A DNA stretch of 44,633 nucleotides from Candidatus Poribacteria bacterium (GCA_028821605.1 JAPPFM010000011.1:1-44633), one strand, 5' to 3'; positions 7,607 through 17,670 are shown, numbered from the stretch's first letter. Numbers and translations are program-made. Notes: generated from the letters alone by a model not told the origin.

Positions 7607-9721
7607 GTGGCAGATAAAAAAAATAACAACTCACAACGCTTAGAACTGCCCCACATGCGAAATATCGGCATCATGGCGCATATTGATGCCGGAAAGACTA
7701 CTGTAACCGAACGCATTCTGTACTATACCGGTAGACTCTATCGGATCGGCGACGTAGACGACGGCACCACGGCTATGGACTGGATGGTGCAAGAGCAAGA
7801 GCGCGGCATCACGATTACTGCCGCTGCCACGACTTGCCAGTGGAAAGAACACTCTATCAATATCATTGATACACCGGGGCATATTGATTTTACCGTTGAA
7901 GTCGAACGCTCACTCCGTGTGCTTGACGGAGCAGTCGCAGTTTTCTGCGCAGTTGGTGGCGTTGAACCCCAATCCGAAACCGTTTGGAGACAAGCGGATA
8001 AATACGACATACCCCGAATCGCATTCGTCAATAAAATGGATCGGACCGGTGCCGACTTCTTCCGCACTGTTGAAATGATGGAAGAACGCCTCGGTGCTAC
8101 TGCAATCCCGGTGCAACTTCCTATCGGTTCAGCAGAACAGTTCACAGGAATCGTAGACCTCATTTCCATGAAGGGACAAGTCTGGAACTTAGAGAAAGAC
8201 GCTGGCGACGGTACTGTTATTCAAGAAACAGACATCCCCAAGGAAATGGAGGAAATGGCAAATGACTATCGCGATCGTATGTTAGAGGCTATCGCTGATT
8301 ACGATGACGAACTCTTTATGAAATACGTAGATGGTATTGAAATTTCGCCCGAAGAAATTAAAGTGGGAATACGGAACGCTGTAATTGCTGGCAAAGCTGT
8401 CCCAATTCTATGCGGAACCGCTTTAAAAAATAAAGGCGTTCAACCCCTTTTAGACGCGATTGTCTCCTATCTACCAGCTCCTACTGACGTGCCACCAGTA
8501 ACAGGATTTAACCCAAAGACTGAAGAAAAGGAAACACGTTCGCCGAATGACAATGAGCCGTTCTGTGCTTTGGCATTCAAGATTATGACCGATCCACACG
8601 TTGGCAAACTCACTTATCTCCGTGTATATTCTGGTGTTCTCAAGAAAGGGGATACGGTCTATAACAGTAAAACTCGAAAGCACGAACGGATCGGGCGATT
8701 GATGCAGATGCACGCGAATAAGCGGGAAGAACATCAAGCAGTCTACGCAGGCGACATCGCTGCGGTAATCGGACTAAAAGACCTCTCAACGGGTGATACA
8801 CTCTGTGATCCGAAGTCGCATATTACGCTGGAAACTATGGTGTTTCCGCTTCCGGTGATGTCTATCGCAGTTGAACCGCGAACACAGTCGGATATCGATA
8901 AACTGAACCTTGCGCTCTCAAAACTCGCTGAAGAAGATCCGACCTTTAAAGTACATCAAGACAGCGAAACGGGACAAACGTTGCTGTCCGGCATGGGGGA
9001 ACTTCACCTCGAAATCATTGTTGATAGACTCGTGCGTGAGTTCAATGTCTCAGCGAATGTTGGCAATCCGCAGGTTGCCTATCGAGAAACAATTCTTAAA
9101 CCGGTCAAATCTGTGGGGCGTTTCGTCCGTCAGTCTGGTGGTAGAGGTCAATTCGGTCATGTCGTGATTGAGGTTGAACCCCTTGAAAAAGGGACTGGCT
9201 TTGAATTCATCGATGAAACCAAAGGTGGTGTCATTCCACAGGAGTACATCCCAGCCGTACAGAAAGGCATTGAAAATGCGATGAATGTAGGTGTTCTTGC
9301 TGGCTATCCCGTTGTCGATGTAGCCGTAAGACTGGTTGATGGTTCACATCACGCTGTAGATTCATCAGAAATGGCGTTCTCTATCGCCGGTTCAATGGCG
9401 TTTAAGGACGCAATGAAGCAAGCCTCACCAATACTTCTTGAACCGATTATGGACGTTGAGGTCATCGTCCCTGACGAATATCTCGGCAAAGTGATAGCAG
9501 ATTTAAATTCGCGGCGTGCGCAGATACGTAATACAGAAACGCAAGCGAAATCACGTATTCAAGTTATTAGTGTTGATGTGCCTCTCTCGGAAATGTTTGG
9601 GTACGTCAAAACCCTTAGGTCGCTCACACAGGGTAGAGCCAATTACGCTATGGAGTTTTCACACTATAACGAAGTCCCCACGAGTGTAATGGAGGACTTA
9701 ATTTCATCAGCGAATCGTTAA
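7607..9721 (+). CDS. fusA: Elongation factor G
   Basis: 704-residue translational GTPase that drives translocation. G motifs: AHIDAGKTT (G1), [11 protein letters not shown] (G2), DTPGHIDF (G3), NKMDRTGAD (G4) and CGTALKNKG (G5). Domain IV follows with [14 protein letters not shown], and the C-terminal [19 protein letters not shown] of domain V is typical. GTG at 7607, about ten bases after AAGGAG, gives the canonical length; an in-frame TTG at 7601 would add two residues and is the alternative. It lies 57 bases after rpsG. No sign of a paralogue. Confidence 0.97.
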   Translation: MADKKNNNSQRLELPHMRNIGIMAHIDAGKTTVTERILYYTGRLYRIGDVDDGTTAMDWMVQEQERGITITAAATTCQWKEHSINIIDTPGHIDFTVEVERSLRVLDGAVAVFCAVGGVEPQSETVWRQADKYDIPRIAFVNKMDRTGADFFRTVEMMEERLGATAIPVQLPIGSAEQFTGIVDLISMKGQVWNLEKDAGDGTVIQETDIPKEMEEMANDYRDRMLEAIADYDDELFMKYVDGIEISPEEIKVGIRNAVIAGKAVPILCGTALKNKGVQPLLDAIVSYLPAPTDVPPVTGFNPKTEEKETRSPNDNEPFCALAFKIMTDPHVGKLTYLRVYSGVLKKGDTVYNSKTRKHERIGRLMQMHANKREEHQAVYAGDIAAVIGLKDLSTGDTLCDPKSHITLETMVFPLPVMSIAVEPRTQSDIDKLNLALSKLAEEDPTFKVHQDSETGQTLLSGMGELHLEIIVDRLVREFNVSANVGNPQVAYRETILKPVKSVGRFVRQSGGRGQFGHVVIEVEPLEKGTGFEFIDETKGGVIPQEYIPAVQKGIENAMNVGVLAGYPVVDVAVRLVDGSHHAVDSSEMAFSIAGSMAFKDAMKQASPILLEPIMDVEVIVPDEYLGKVIADLNSRRAQIRNTETQAKSRIQVISVDVPLSEMFGYVKTLRSLTQGRANYAMEFSHYNEVPTSVMEDLISSANR

Positions 9722-9727
9722 GTAATT

Positions 9728-9873
9728 GTGAAGTGTCCGAACTGTGGGAGTGTTCTCACTTCCCATAAGCGGACACAAGATTTAGTTAAAAGGTGTGTTC
9801 GGACGCCAAAACGTTTGAACATCTCATAGAAACGGGGATGCGCAGTTTTAAGGCAGAGATCGTAAGCCTATAG
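9728..9873 (+). pseudogene. Possible zinc-ribbon protein gene broken by a frameshift
   Basis: From GTG 9728 the frame reads MKCPNCGSVLTSHKRTQDLV, a clear CxxC zinc-knuckle start, and stops at 9829. In another frame the same stretch continues as VCSDAKTFEHLIETGMRS to a stop at 9873. Joining the two (a minus-one shift near 9785-9805) gives a roughly 48-residue protein with a CPNC knuckle and a later C-S-D-A/KTFE segment like the second half of a zinc ribbon. It sits in the 217-base fusA-tuf spacer. It may be a real small gene with a sequencing error, a pseudogene or chance. Confidence 0.35.
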
Positions 9874-9938
9874 TGGAAATACTGTAAACCGCGCCTACAA
9901 TGCCCGCAACAATAAACTTTTAGTGGAGCTCGGAAAAA

Positions 9939-11138
9939 ATGGCTAAGGAAACATTTGAAAGGACGAAGCCACACGTTAATGTTGGAACAATCGGCCACGT
10001 TGACCACGGTAAGACAACGTTGACAGCAGCAATTACTATGGTGCTCTCAAAGCTTGCCGATACCGATTACGTTATGGAATATGACGAAATCGACAAGGCA
10101 CCTGAAGAAAAAGAGCGTGGCATTACCATTAACACAGCACACGTTGAATATGAAACCGAGAATCGGCATTACGCACACGTGGATTGCCCCGGACACGCCG
10201 ACTATATCAAGAATATGATTACTGGTGCGGCACAGATGGATGGCGCAATTCTTGTTGTATCCGCTGCTGACGGTCCTATGCCTCAGACGCGTGAGCACGT
10301 GCTACTTGCGCGGCAGGTGAACGTACCATCTCTTGTCGTTTTTCTGAATAAAGCAGATATGGTTGATGACGAAGAACTGCTTGAACTCGTTGAATTGGAA
10401 GTCCGCGAATTACTCAGCGATTATGACTTCCCTGGTGACGATATTCCTATCGTCATAGGTTCCGCTCTTGAAGCGATGGAATCCGGCGGCGATCCCGAAA
10501 GTGACGCATGTGCCCCAATTCTTGAACTCATGGCAGCTGTTGATGAGTACATTCCAGAACCCGTGCGTGACACTGACCGCCCCTTCCTGATGCCGATTGA
10601 AGATATCTTCACCATCAGTGGACGTGGCACCGTTGTTACGGGACGTGTGGAGCGTGGTACCGTTGAAATCGGAAACACGGTTGAAATCGTCGGTCTGCGC
10701 GAAACGCAAGATACCGTGGTCACTGGTGTTGAGATGTTTAAGAAAAGCCTCGACGAAGGTCAAGCTGGGGACAATCTCGGTGCGCTGCTACGTGGTGTTG
10801 AGCGTGATGAAGTCGAACGCGGACAAGTCTTAGCAGTCCCCGGGACCGTTACGCCGCATACCCAATTTGAAGCCGAAGCCTACATTCTCACAAAAGAGGA
10901 AGGTGGACGTTGGAATCCGTTCTTTAGCGGATACAGACCGCAGTTCTATTTCCGGACAACCGACGTAACTGGAGAGATGAATCTCCCCGAAGGCATCGAA
11001 ATGATTATGCCTGGCGACAACGCACAGATCACCGTAAAGCTTTCCAAACCAATCGCGATGGAAGAACAACTCCGATTCGCGATTAGAGAAGGTGGACAAA
11101 CCGTCGGTGCCGGTGTTGTCTCCAAAATCATTGAATAA
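9939..11138 (+). CDS. tuf: Elongation factor Tu
   Basis: 399 residues, the GTPase that delivers aminoacyl-tRNA to the ribosome. Motifs GHVDHGKTT (P-loop), [13 protein letters not shown] (switch I), DCPGHADY (switch II, catalytic His), NKADMVDD and SALEAM (guanine binding). Domains 2 and 3 are complete through [15 protein letters not shown] and the end [12 protein letters not shown] few extra residues follow [10 protein letters not shown] compared with E. coli. Only one tuf copy is in the window. It is followed immediately by a strong hairpin. Confidence 0.98.
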   Translation: MAKETFERTKPHVNVGTIGHVDHGKTTLTAAITMVLSKLADTDYVMEYDEIDKAPEEKERGITINTAHVEYETENRHYAHVDCPGHADYIKNMITGAAQMDGAILVVSAADGPMPQTREHVLLARQVNVPSLVVFLNKADMVDDEELLELVELEVRELLSDYDFPGDDIPIVIGSALEAMESGGDPESDACAPILELMAAVDEYIPEPVRDTDRPFLMPIEDIFTISGRGTVVTGRVERGTVEIGNTVEIVGLRETQDTVVTGVEMFKKSLDEGQAGDNLGALLRGVERDEVERGQVLAVPGTVTPHTQFEAEAYILTKEEGGRWNPFFSGYRPQFYFRTTDVTGEMNLPEGIEMIMPGDNAQITVKLSKPIAMEEQLRFAIREGGQTVGAGVVSKIIE

Positions 11139-11145
11139 AACGTTT

Positions 11146-11172
11146 AGGGCAGGACTCACGTCCTGCCCTTTT
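11146..11172 (+). terminator. Intrinsic terminator or attenuator after tuf
   Basis: AGGGCAGGAC (11146-11155), loop TCAC, GTCCTGCCCT (11160-11169): a perfect 10-bp stem followed by TTTT. It separates the str part from the S10 part of the superoperon and could set the tuf/S10 expression ratio by partial termination. Confidence 0.8.
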
Positions 11173-11184
11173 AATGCTATCAAG

Positions 11185-11223
11185 ACAGAGCGTTCGATAT
11201 GTAAAACAACGGAAACACTCTGT
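11185..11223 (+). promoter_or_regulatory. Hairpin in the rpsJ leader
   Basis: ACAGAGCGTT (11185-11194) and AACACTCTGT (11214-11223) are inverted repeats with one mismatch, 22 bases before rpsJ. In E. coli this leader binds L4; no specific similarity to that site is seen. No promoter of good quality is visible between the terminator and rpsJ. Confidence 0.35.
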
Positions 11224-11245
11224 TTGATAAAGGCGATACGAAAAG

Positions 11246-11557
11246 ATGGACAATCAAAAGATTCGCATCCGGCTCAAGGCATTTGACTATCGGTTGTTAG
11301 ACCTGTCGTCAAAGCAGATAGCAGAAACTGCGAAACGCACGGGCGCAGCTGTCTCTGGTCCGATTCCATTGCCGACGAAAAAGCATATCTACACCGTTCA
11401 ACGTTCAACGTTTAAAGACAAGAAGTCGCGTGAACAATTTGAGATGCGGATTCATAAACGTCTGCTGGATATCTTAGAGACGACACCTAAAACTGTTGAT
11501 GCTTTAATGCGTTTGGACCTGCCCGCAGGTGTCGATGTCAAAATTACACTATTGTAG
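11246..11557 (+). CDS. rpsJ: Ribosomal protein uS10
   Basis: 103 residues, full length, 30S head protein (also NusE, the antitermination factor). Signatures [38 protein letters not shown] and [12 protein letters not shown] are all present. The product begins MDNQK after a weak ribosome-binding site. First gene of the S10 block. Confidence 0.96.
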   Translation: MDNQKIRIRLKAFDYRLLDLSSKQIAETAKRTGAAVSGPIPLPTKKHIYTVQRSTFKDKKSREQFEMRIHKRLLDILETTPKTVDALMRLDLPAGVDVKITLL

Positions 11558-11668
11558 TTGGAGAAATGATTGTTCTCCACTCCGGCGGTTTGGAAATTAC
11601 AGCACGCGCACCAGAAAACGCGAACAGCTGGAAGATTTGCAAATCCTAAAGGAGGAGAGCGAAAGAAA

Positions 11669-12313
11669 ATGGTTAACGGAATTATTGGCCGCAAAGTCGG
11701 TATGACACAAATCTTTGAGGATTCAGGAGAAGCCGTGCCTGTTACCGTCATTGAAGCAGGTCCTTGTCCAATTGTTCAACTCAAAACGCAAGAAAAAGAC
11801 GGATACCAAGCGGTTCAGTTGGGTTTCGGAGAACGGAAGGAGAACCGCGTGAATAGTCCTAAGCGTGGGCATTTCACCAAAGCCGAAGTTGACCCAACTT
11901 TTGTGCTTCGGGAGTTTCGTGTGCAGAGTCTCGAAGACGTGTCCGTAGGGAGTGTTGTTGATGCCAGTGTCTTTTCAGAAGGTGAACTCGTTGATGTGAC
12001 AGGTACCTCAAAAGGACGAGGTTTCACTGGTGTGGTAAAACGCTGGAAATTCGCCGGTGGTAAGAAGAGCCACGGGGGTGAGCAAGACCTTCGCCGTCCC
12101 GGTTCCATTGGTGCAAGCGCGACACCCTCACGAGTCTTCAAAGGGAAACGGATGGCTGGACGTTCCGGTGCCAAACGCCATACTATCCAAAACTTACCAG
12201 TGATTCAAGCCGATCCCGAACGCAACTTATTGGTAGTAAAAGGGGCTGTTCCTGGACCACCCAACGGTTTGCTTCTGATTAGAAAGGCATCTAAAGCACT
12301 GAGTGCTATGTAG
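11669..12313 (+). CDS. rplC: Ribosomal protein uL3
   Basis: 214 residues, 23S-rRNA-binding assembly protein with an extension toward the peptidyl-transferase centre. It starts [16 protein letters not shown], and the tip region [19 protein letters not shown] corresponds to the loop that reaches the A-site and is glutamine-methylated in E. coli. The open frame extends upstream to 11570, but the ATG at 11669 has a near-perfect AAAGGAGGAGA and matches family length, so the upstream 33 codons are not used. Confidence 0.96.
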   Translation: MVNGIIGRKVGMTQIFEDSGEAVPVTVIEAGPCPIVQLKTQEKDGYQAVQLGFGERKENRVNSPKRGHFTKAEVDPTFVLREFRVQSLEDVSVGSVVDASVFSEGELVDVTGTSKGRGFTGVVKRWKFAGGKKSHGGEQDLRRPGSIGASATPSRVFKGKRMAGRSGAKRHTIQNLPVIQADPERNLLVVKGAVPGPPNGLLLIRKASKALSAM

Positions 12314-12348
12314 GCAATCTCCACCAAACAGATTGTCAAGAGGAAAAT

Positions 12349-12996
12349 ATGTCAACTTTAACTGTACACAACAGGTCCGGAGCCGTCCTGCACGAAAAGG
12401 AATTAGCCGATGCATTTACCAATGCTGAGGTGAATGGCCCTGTTATTCACCAGTGTGTCGTTGCCTATCTCGCCAATCAGCGCCAAGGGACTGCATCGAC
12501 AAAAACCCGGAGTGAAGTAAAAGGCAGTGGGCGAAAACTCTACCGTCAAAAGGGAACTGGCAGGGCTCGTGTCGGACATGCCAAGTCTCCAATTCGAGTA
12601 CACGGCGGTGTCGCGTTCGGACCGAAGCCGCGCAGTTACCGGCAATACACACCGAAACGGATTCGTCGGCTTGGACTCCATAGCGCACTTGCAGACAGGT
12701 TTCAGAATCAGCAGTGCATTCTTGTTGAAGATTTCACACTTGAACGACCGCGAACTAAGGACATTATCAATATGTTAAAGGCGGTGAATGCGGAAGGGAA
12801 AGTGTTGCTGGTTCTCAATGAACACGACACGAACATCCACCTCTCTGTAAGGAACATTCCGCAAGTTAATAGCTGCACGTGGAATAATCTCAACGTTTAT
12901 CAGGTTATGTGGCATGATACACTGATAATCACAGAAAATGCTGCTGAGAAACTGGAATCCAAATTTGTCAGCATTAGTTCAGATGCAGAAGGATAA
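12349..12996 (+). CDS. rplD: Ribosomal protein uL4
   Basis: 215 residues. L4 lines the exit tunnel and in some bacteria represses its own S10 operon. The tunnel loop KLYRQKGTGRARVG followed by GGVAFGPKPRSY is clear. The C-terminal half is more divergent but keeps the length and strand pattern (VLLVLNEHD, DTLIITENAAEKLE). It lies 35 bases after rplC and 5 bases before rplW. Confidence 0.95.
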   Translation: MSTLTVHNRSGAVLHEKELADAFTNAEVNGPVIHQCVVAYLANQRQGTASTKTRSEVKGSGRKLYRQKGTGRARVGHAKSPIRVHGGVAFGPKPRSYRQYTPKRIRRLGLHSALADRFQNQQCILVEDFTLERPRTKDIINMLKAVNAEGKVLLVLNEHDTNIHLSVRNIPQVNSCTWNNLNVYQVMWHDTLIITENAAEKLESKFVSISSDAEG

Positions 12997-13001
12997 GGCT
13001 G

Positions 13002-13301
13002 ATGAAAGATGCATATCAGATTATATTACAACCGCTGATCACTGAGAAAAGTACAATACTCCGCGAGGGTAACAAGTACGCGTTTGTCGTTGATCGCGGT
13101 GCGACGAAACCACAAATTCGGCGAGCTGCGGAAGAGTTATTCGATATTGAAGGAGATATTCTCAAAGTTCGTACGATGCGCATCCGCGGCAAACCCAAAG
13201 GTAAAATGTTGCGTTATCAACGCGGTAGAAAACCGAATTGGAAGAAAGCAATTATTACGCTAAGAGAAGGGGCAACTATCCAAGCCTTTGAAACTATATA
13301 G
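13002..13301 (+). CDS. rplW: Ribosomal protein uL23
   Basis: 99 residues. L23 sits at the tunnel exit and docks trigger factor and SRP. Typical segments: ILQPLITEKSTILRE, YAFVVDRGATKPQIRRAAEE and VRTMRIRGKPKGKMLRYQRGRKPNWKKAIITL. Spacing of 5 bases to rplD indicates coupling. Its stop is immediately followed by a heptamer repeat element. Confidence 0.95.
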   Translation: MKDAYQIILQPLITEKSTILREGNKYAFVVDRGATKPQIRRAAEELFDIEGDILKVRTMRIRGKPKGKMLRYQRGRKPNWKKAIITLREGATIQAFETI

Positions 13302-13305
13302 GAAT

Positions 13306-13416
13306 AGCAGTCAGCAATCAGCAGTCAGCAAAGAAGTTTCCCGCCTGCGGGTGAACCTCTTGTATCTGAAGGCTGAAAGGGTTTTCGTAGAAAACCCGCC
13401 CTGACGGCTAACGGCT
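13306..13416 (+). repeat. Heptamer inverted-array element R1 (rplW-rplB spacer)
   Basis: Left array in exact 7-base register: AGCAGTC (13306), AGCAATC (13313), AGCAGTC (13320), AGC. Right array in inverted orientation: GACGGCT (13403), AACGGCT (13410). Between them lie a CCCGC/GCGGG hairpin and GGGTTTTC-GTA-GAAAACCC (13379-13397). The element fills the spacer between two ribosomal protein genes without a T-run terminator. Confidence 0.8.
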
Positions 13417-13435
13417 ATTAAAAGAGGAAATCAGA

Positions 13436-14251
13436 GTGCCTAAAACTTATTCACCGATAACCCCAAGTCGCCGGTTTATGACTGGGTATACCTTTGAAGA
13501 GATTACACGGAGCAAACCGGAAAAGTCTCTCGTCAAGGGCATGAAGCAGAAAGCAGGTCGAAACGCCAGTGGTCGTATGACTGTGAGACGTCGCGGTGGC
13601 GGACATAAACGCCGATACAGGGTTATTGACTTCAAACGAGACAAGTTTGGAATCCCTGCTAAAGTTGCCTCAATTGAATACGATCCGAACCGGTCAGCAC
13701 ATATAGCACTGCTACACTATGTTGACGGCGAAAAACGCTACATTCTCGCGCCTGTTGGTATTCAGGTTGGCGACATGTTAAGTTCAGGTACGGACGCAGA
13801 AATTCGCGTCGGTAATGCTTTACCGCTCGAAAACATTCCGCTCGGCTCCTCAATCCATAACATAGAGATGCGCCCTGGCAAAGGTGGACAACTGGTACGG
13901 AGTGCTGGCGGTTCTGCGCAATTGGTTGACAGAGAAGGAAAATACGCGCGTATCCGACTTCCGTCAGGCGAGATTCGGCTTGTCCCGGTGAAAGCAATGG
14001 CAACACTTGGACAGGTCGGCAACGTTAGCCAGATCGTCATCGGTAAAGCGGGCCGCTCAAGATGGCTCGGAAAACGACCGAAAGTGCGAGGCGTGGCGAT
14101 GAATCCCATTGATCATCCACATGGCGGTGGAGAAGGAAAGAGCTCCGGTGGTAGACATCCAGTTACCCCTTGGGGTGTTCCAACGAAGGGGTATAAGACC
14201 CGAAATCCGAAGAAGAAATCGGGCCGCTATATTGTCGGAAGACGGAAATAA
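13436..14251 (+). CDS. rplB: Ribosomal protein uL2
   Basis: 271 residues, subunit-bridge protein close to the peptidyl-transferase centre. Motifs: [35 protein letters not shown], the conserved His in [13 protein letters not shown] and C-terminal [16 protein letters not shown]. It starts with GTG 13436 after AGAGGAAA. The long 134-base gap before it is occupied by repeat element R1. Confidence 0.97.
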   Translation: MPKTYSPITPSRRFMTGYTFEEITRSKPEKSLVKGMKQKAGRNASGRMTVRRRGGGHKRRYRVIDFKRDKFGIPAKVASIEYDPNRSAHIALLHYVDGEKRYILAPVGIQVGDMLSSGTDAEIRVGNALPLENIPLGSSIHNIEMRPGKGGQLVRSAGGSAQLVDREGKYARIRLPSGEIRLVPVKAMATLGQVGNVSQIVIGKAGRSRWLGKRPKVRGVAMNPIDHPHGGGEGKSSGGRHPVTPWGVPTKGYKTRNPKKKSGRYIVGRRK

Positions 14252-14312
14252 TCTTTTTCGTAATGCCCTGTTCGGTACAGGTTTAATCTTTACAAGATAG
14301 AGGAGAAACATA

Positions 14313-14588
14313 ATGGCGCGTTCTCTCAAAAAGGGACCTTACATAGACCCCAAACTTGCTAAAAAAATAGATGCTATGGAACGTTCTGGCAGCAAAAGGG
14401 TGATTCGGACCTGGTCTCGCCGTTCAATGATTACCCCTGAGTTGGTAGGACACACTTTGGCGATTTATAACGGAAAAAAATTCTTTCCTGTCTACATTAC
14501 AGAGAACATGGTAGGACACAAACTCGGGGAATTCTCGCCGACTCGCACCTTCCGCTCTCATGCTGGTGGCGGTGGTGCCAGAGCATAG
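14313..14588 (+). CDS. rpsS: Ribosomal protein uS19
   Basis: 91 residues, 30S head protein near the A-site finger. [32 protein letters not shown] and [16 protein letters not shown] are diagnostic. The tail GGGGARA is slightly unusual next to the common HxxKK ending. Upstream AGAGGAGAAA is a strong ribosome-binding site. Confidence 0.96.
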   Translation: MARSLKKGPYIDPKLAKKIDAMERSGSKRVIRTWSRRSMITPELVGHTLAIYNGKKFFPVYITENMVGHKLGEFSPTRTFRSHAGGGGARA

Positions 14589-14687
14589 TTTTGTGATAGT
14601 CTTCATCGCAGATTGAGGCACCCTATATTTGGATGTCTTGCATGAATCACGATGAAATCAGCCAATTGCTTTTATTAGGAGACACTG

Positions 14688-15041
14688 ATGGAAGCCAGAT
14701 CTAAGATTAGGAACGCGTCGGTTGCGCCACGGAAAGCCCGCTTAGTAGCCGATCTCGTCCGTAATCAGTACGTTGAGGATGCGTTAAGTCAGCTGCGCTT
14801 TACGCATAAAGCCGCGTCCCCTATAATTTACAAACTGATTCAGTCGGCAGCTGCGAATGCGCAATATCAGGATCCGAACATTGATATCACAAACTTATAC
14901 GTCAAAGAGATTCGGGTTGATGAAGGGATTACGCGGAAATGGATACGTCCCCGGGCGCGAGGCATGGCAAATAGAATTCTAAAACGCAGTAGCCATATCG
15001 TCGTTGTTGTTGATGAGGAAAGTACTGAAAATGGTGAGTAA
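14688..15041 (+). CDS. rplV: Ribosomal protein uL22
   Basis: 117 residues, lines the exit tunnel with a long beta-hairpin. Recognised by RNASVAPRKARLVADLVRN, AASPIIYKLIQSAAANA and, at the tip, the RPRARGMANRILKRSSHI segment. It lies 99 bases after rpsS and 67 bases before rpsC, looser than usual. Ribosome-binding site TAGGAGA upstream. Confidence 0.95.
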   Translation: MEARSKIRNASVAPRKARLVADLVRNQYVEDALSQLRFTHKAASPIIYKLIQSAAANAQYQDPNIDITNLYVKEIRVDEGITRKWIRPRARGMANRILKRSSHIVVVVDEESTENGE

Positions 15042-15108
15042 CAAGCACACGCTTACAAAGCACCGACAGCAACATCGCGAACGGGAAAGAGTTTGACAGG
15101 AGGTTCGT

Positions 15109-15915
15109 GTGGGACAAAAAACTCACCCACGTGGATTACGCTTAGGAATCATTGAGACGTGGGATTCAAAGTGGTACAGTGAACGGGATTACGCCAAGTG
15201 GCTCCACGAAGATTTTAAAATTCAGGAATTTGTCAAAGAGCAACTTGCGCGCGCCGGTATTTCGCGCGTTGAAGTTGAACGCGTCGCTGACCGCTGCAGC
15301 ATTAACATCCATACAGCACGCCCAGGTATCGTGATTGGTCGTCGCGGCGCAGAAGCCGAGAAGCTACAAGCACTCATCGAAAAAGAGGTGGGTTGTCCTG
15401 TCCGGATTAATGTCTCGGAAATCAGAGAACCAGAATTAGATGCCCAACTCGTAGCAGAAGATGTTGCCACACAAATAGAACGTCGTGCTGGCTTTAAACA
15501 AGCGATGCGGCGGAAAATTTCAGGTTCAATACAAGCTGGAGCATTGGGCGTTAAAATCATGGTGAGCGGTAGGTTAGACGGTAAGGAAATTGCTCGTGCC
15601 GAGTCCAGCATCGAAGGACGGGTACCTCTTCACACACTCCGAGCCGATGTTGACTACGGATTTACGGAAGCAAACACGACATACGGTAAGATCGGTGTCA
15701 AAACGTGGATTTTTAAAGGCGAAATTATTGGAGTTCCGGATAAACTAAAAGGTGAACCGTCTGTTCGTCGTCAATCTGGACGACGCGAAGACACAGGTTC
15801 ACAACGTCCCGAACGCCGCCGTGGTGACAGACGTTCCGGGCAATCCGGCGAACAGGGCAGAGGCAGAGGTCGTCGCCGGCAACGCCGGGGTGCTGGGGGT
15901 TCCGAGAATCGTTGA
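15109..15915 (+). CDS. rpsC: Ribosomal protein uS3 with Arg/Gly-rich tail
   Basis: 268 residues, longer than the 206-233 common in bacteria. The N-terminal VGQKTHPRGLRLGI, KH-domain GIVIGRRGAEAEKL and C-terminal domain GALGVKIMVSGRLDGKEIAR are intact. The extra length is a C-terminal tail of about 50 residues rich in Arg, Gly, Gln and Glu (QGRGRGRRRQRRGAGG), probably disordered and rRNA-binding. It starts with GTG 15109 after ACAGGAGG. Confidence 0.95.
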   Translation: MGQKTHPRGLRLGIIETWDSKWYSERDYAKWLHEDFKIQEFVKEQLARAGISRVEVERVADRCSINIHTARPGIVIGRRGAEAEKLQALIEKEVGCPVRINVSEIREPELDAQLVAEDVATQIERRAGFKQAMRRKISGSIQAGALGVKIMVSGRLDGKEIARAESSIEGRVPLHTLRADVDYGFTEANTTYGKIGVKTWIFKGEIIGVPDKLKGEPSVRRQSGRREDTGSQRPERRRGDRRSGQSGEQGRGRGRRRQRRGAGGSENR

Positions 15916-15950
15916 TAACCGCATTTACAGATTTTTAAGGAGGCATTTAA

Positions 15951-16364
15951 ATGTTAATGCCGAAACGTGTGATGCGCCGCTACGTGCATCGCGGAAAACG
16001 CCGTGGAAAGCCGCTCCGAGGTTCAAGGATTAACTTTGGTGAGTACGGCTTGCAAGCGATGGAAGCTGGTTGGATTACCAGTAACCAGATTGAATCGGCG
16101 CGTGTCGCTATTACGCGGTATGTACGCCGTGGTGGGAAACTTTGGATTAAAATTTTTCCACATAAACCACTCAGTAAACAACCTGCTGAAACGCGCATGG
16201 GTAAAGGTAAAAAGGGACCCCCTGAACATTGGGTCGCTGTTGTTAAACCCGGTAGAGTCCTTTACGAATTAAGCGGCGTTTCGCTTGAAGATGCAAAAGG
16301 GGCGATGGAACGAGCCGCCCACAAATTGCCAATCAAAACTAAGTTCGTTGCACGGAATGAGTAA
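15951..16364 (+). CDS. rplP: Ribosomal protein uL16
   Basis: 137 residues, 50S protein contacting A-site tRNA. Diagnostic: [59 protein letters not shown] and [20 protein letters not shown]. Preceded by AAGGAGG. The following spacer to rpmC is the longest so far in the S10 block (191 bases) and holds nested inverted repeats. Confidence 0.96.
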   Translation: MLMPKRVMRRYVHRGKRRGKPLRGSRINFGEYGLQAMEAGWITSNQIESARVAITRYVRRGGKLWIKIFPHKPLSKQPAETRMGKGKKGPPEHWVAVVKPGRVLYELSGVSLEDAKGAMERAAHKLPIKTKFVARNE

Positions 16365-16393
16365 TTTCGATTTTTTAATTGATTGCTCCTGGG

Positions 16394-16479
16394 CTGCCCG
16401 CCATTACATTTCGGGCAGGTTTCTGGTCTAACTCGCGCGGGATGAGTCCGCTAAAACCCCTTGTACTTAACCAGAAACC
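16394..16479 (+). ncRNA. Nested inverted repeats, putative structured RNA between rplP and rpmC
   Basis: CTGCCCG (16394-16400) pairs with CGGGCAG (16412-16418). Overlapping it, GGTTTCTGGT (16418-16427) pairs perfectly over 10 bases with ACCAGAAACC (16470-16479), enclosing a smaller GCGG/CCGC pair (16437-16440/16448-16451). No T-run follows. It could be a regulatory element, a processing site or a remnant of a repeat. The class was not recognised. Confidence 0.4.
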
Positions 16480-16555
16480 ATCGTGAGATGAAGTGGAACA
16501 ATGTCCAGATTCTAATAGTTAAAAAATTTGACAACACTCAGGGAGATTCGGAAAA

Positions 16556-16744
16556 ATGAAAGCGGATGAATTACGAGGAAAAACAACCGAAGAATTAGAA
16601 GGTGAACTGAAGGCTCTGAAAGAGAATTTGTTTAACCAGAAATTCCGAAATATCTTAGGACAACAAGAGGACACAACGCTCATTGGAAAGATCCGGAAGG
16701 ACATTGCACGTGTGAAAACTGTCCTACAGTCCCGTTCAGAGTAA
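16556..16744 (+). CDS. rpmC: Ribosomal protein uL29
   Basis: 62 residues, two-helix protein at the tunnel exit beside L23. MKADELRGKTTEELEGELKA, KENLFNQKFRNILGQQEDTT and IRKDIARVKTVL match the family. The ATG is preceded by CAGGGAGAT. Confidence 0.93.
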   Translation: MKADELRGKTTEELEGELKALKENLFNQKFRNILGQQEDTTLIGKIRKDIARVKTVLQSRSE

Positions 16745-16857
16745 TGGAACTTATAGGGCAAGGTTGCATGCCTCAGCACGATTCCGTTTCATCAAATTTG
16801 TACGGTGTGCTTACAAAACGCACTCTAAATTGATTTTGACTGGTTTGGAGGATAAAG

Positions 16858-17133
16858 TTGAACGAGGAAAGACGAAAACATCGAAAATCTCGGACAGGTC
16901 TTGTTACGAGTAACAGTATGGACAAAACTGTCGCAGTGTCACTTGTTCGGCGCTATCAACATCCCCTTTACAAAAAGGTAGTCCGGAAAACGAAAAAGGT
17001 TCTGGCTCACGACGAGCAGAATAGTTGTAACGTCGGTGACGTGGTGCAGGTTGTCGAAACCCGACCACTGAGTCGTCATAAAAGGTGGCGGGTCCAAGCG
17101 ATAGTCAGCTCAGTACAGCCCGCAAACGATTAA
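16858..17133 (+). CDS. rpsQ: Ribosomal protein uS17
   Basis: 91 residues, primary 16S-binding OB-fold protein. Signature GLVTSNSMDKTVAVSLVRRY and the conserved GDVVQVVETRPLSRHKRWRV. It starts with TTG 16858 after TTGGAGGATAAAG; the family length supports this non-ATG start. A 113-base spacer precedes it. Confidence 0.94.
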   Translation: MNEERRKHRKSRTGLVTSNSMDKTVAVSLVRRYQHPLYKKVVRKTKKVLAHDEQNSCNVGDVVQVVETRPLSRHKRWRVQAIVSSVQPAND

Positions 17134-17291
17134 TAAGAAGTGCCGCTTAACAGTCCGCGTGGTCTCTAACCAGTATGTAGAACAAACAGCGTAGCAACGT
17201 GGATCACACAGCACTTGAGAAGAAAGGGTTTCATCTCCACTCTGGCGTTTCCAAACAAACCGCTTTGAAAACGATAGAGGAGAATACAAAA

Positions 17292-17660
17292 ATGGTGCAA
17301 TCATATACTCGATTAACCTGTGCTGATAATACTGGCGCAAGGCAATTAATGTGCATTAGTGTGCTTGGTGGAACGCGTCGCCGCTATGCACGCGTAGGCG
17401 ACGTAATCGTAGCAAGCATTAAGGAAGCGACACCTAATACACAGGTAAGAGCCGGTGAAGTTGTTCGCGCAGTCGTCGTCCGTACGACCAAAGAATATCG
17501 ACGCGCAGACGGTTCCTACATTAAATTCGACCAGAATGCTGCGGTTCTCATTGACCCGCAGAATCAGCCGCGTGGCACCCGAATCTTCGGACCGGTCGCG
17601 CGTGAACTCAGGGAAAAGGAGTTCACCCGAATTGTCTCGCTCGCACCTGAGGTTATTTAG
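17292..17660 (+). CDS. rplN: Ribosomal protein uL14
   Basis: 122 residues, exactly the usual length; intersubunit bridge protein. [34 protein letters not shown] and [20 protein letters not shown] are diagnostic. The frame is open upstream to 17199, but ATG 17292 has GAGGAGAATAC at the right distance. First gene of the spc part, after a 158-base spacer with no recognisable promoter. Confidence 0.96.
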   Translation: MVQSYTRLTCADNTGARQLMCISVLGGTRRRYARVGDVIVASIKEATPNTQVRAGEVVRAVVVRTTKEYRRADGSYIKFDQNAAVLIDPQNQPRGTRIFGPVARELREKEFTRIVSLAPEVI

Positions 17661-17670
17661 GAGGACGATT

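Noticed and set aside
9785-9805. Programmed -1 frameshift in the zinc-ribbon-like gene
   Set aside because: No canonical X-XXY-YYZ slippery heptamer in the right frame; decay or sequence error is simpler.
11570-11668. N-terminal extension of rplC (33 codons)
   Set aside because: The strong AAAGGAGGAGA site and the family start [12 protein letters not shown] place the start at 11669.
13306-13329. CRISPR array interpretation of the heptamer repeats
   Set aside because: Units are 7 bases, directly adjacent, without spacers, and flanked by an inverted copy; no cas genes are present.
16431-16480. Hammerhead-ribozyme-like GATGAGTCC...GAAAC
   Set aside because: The invariant CUGAUGA core is not present (GGGATGA instead) and the required three-stem layout cannot be drawn, so it is chance similarity.
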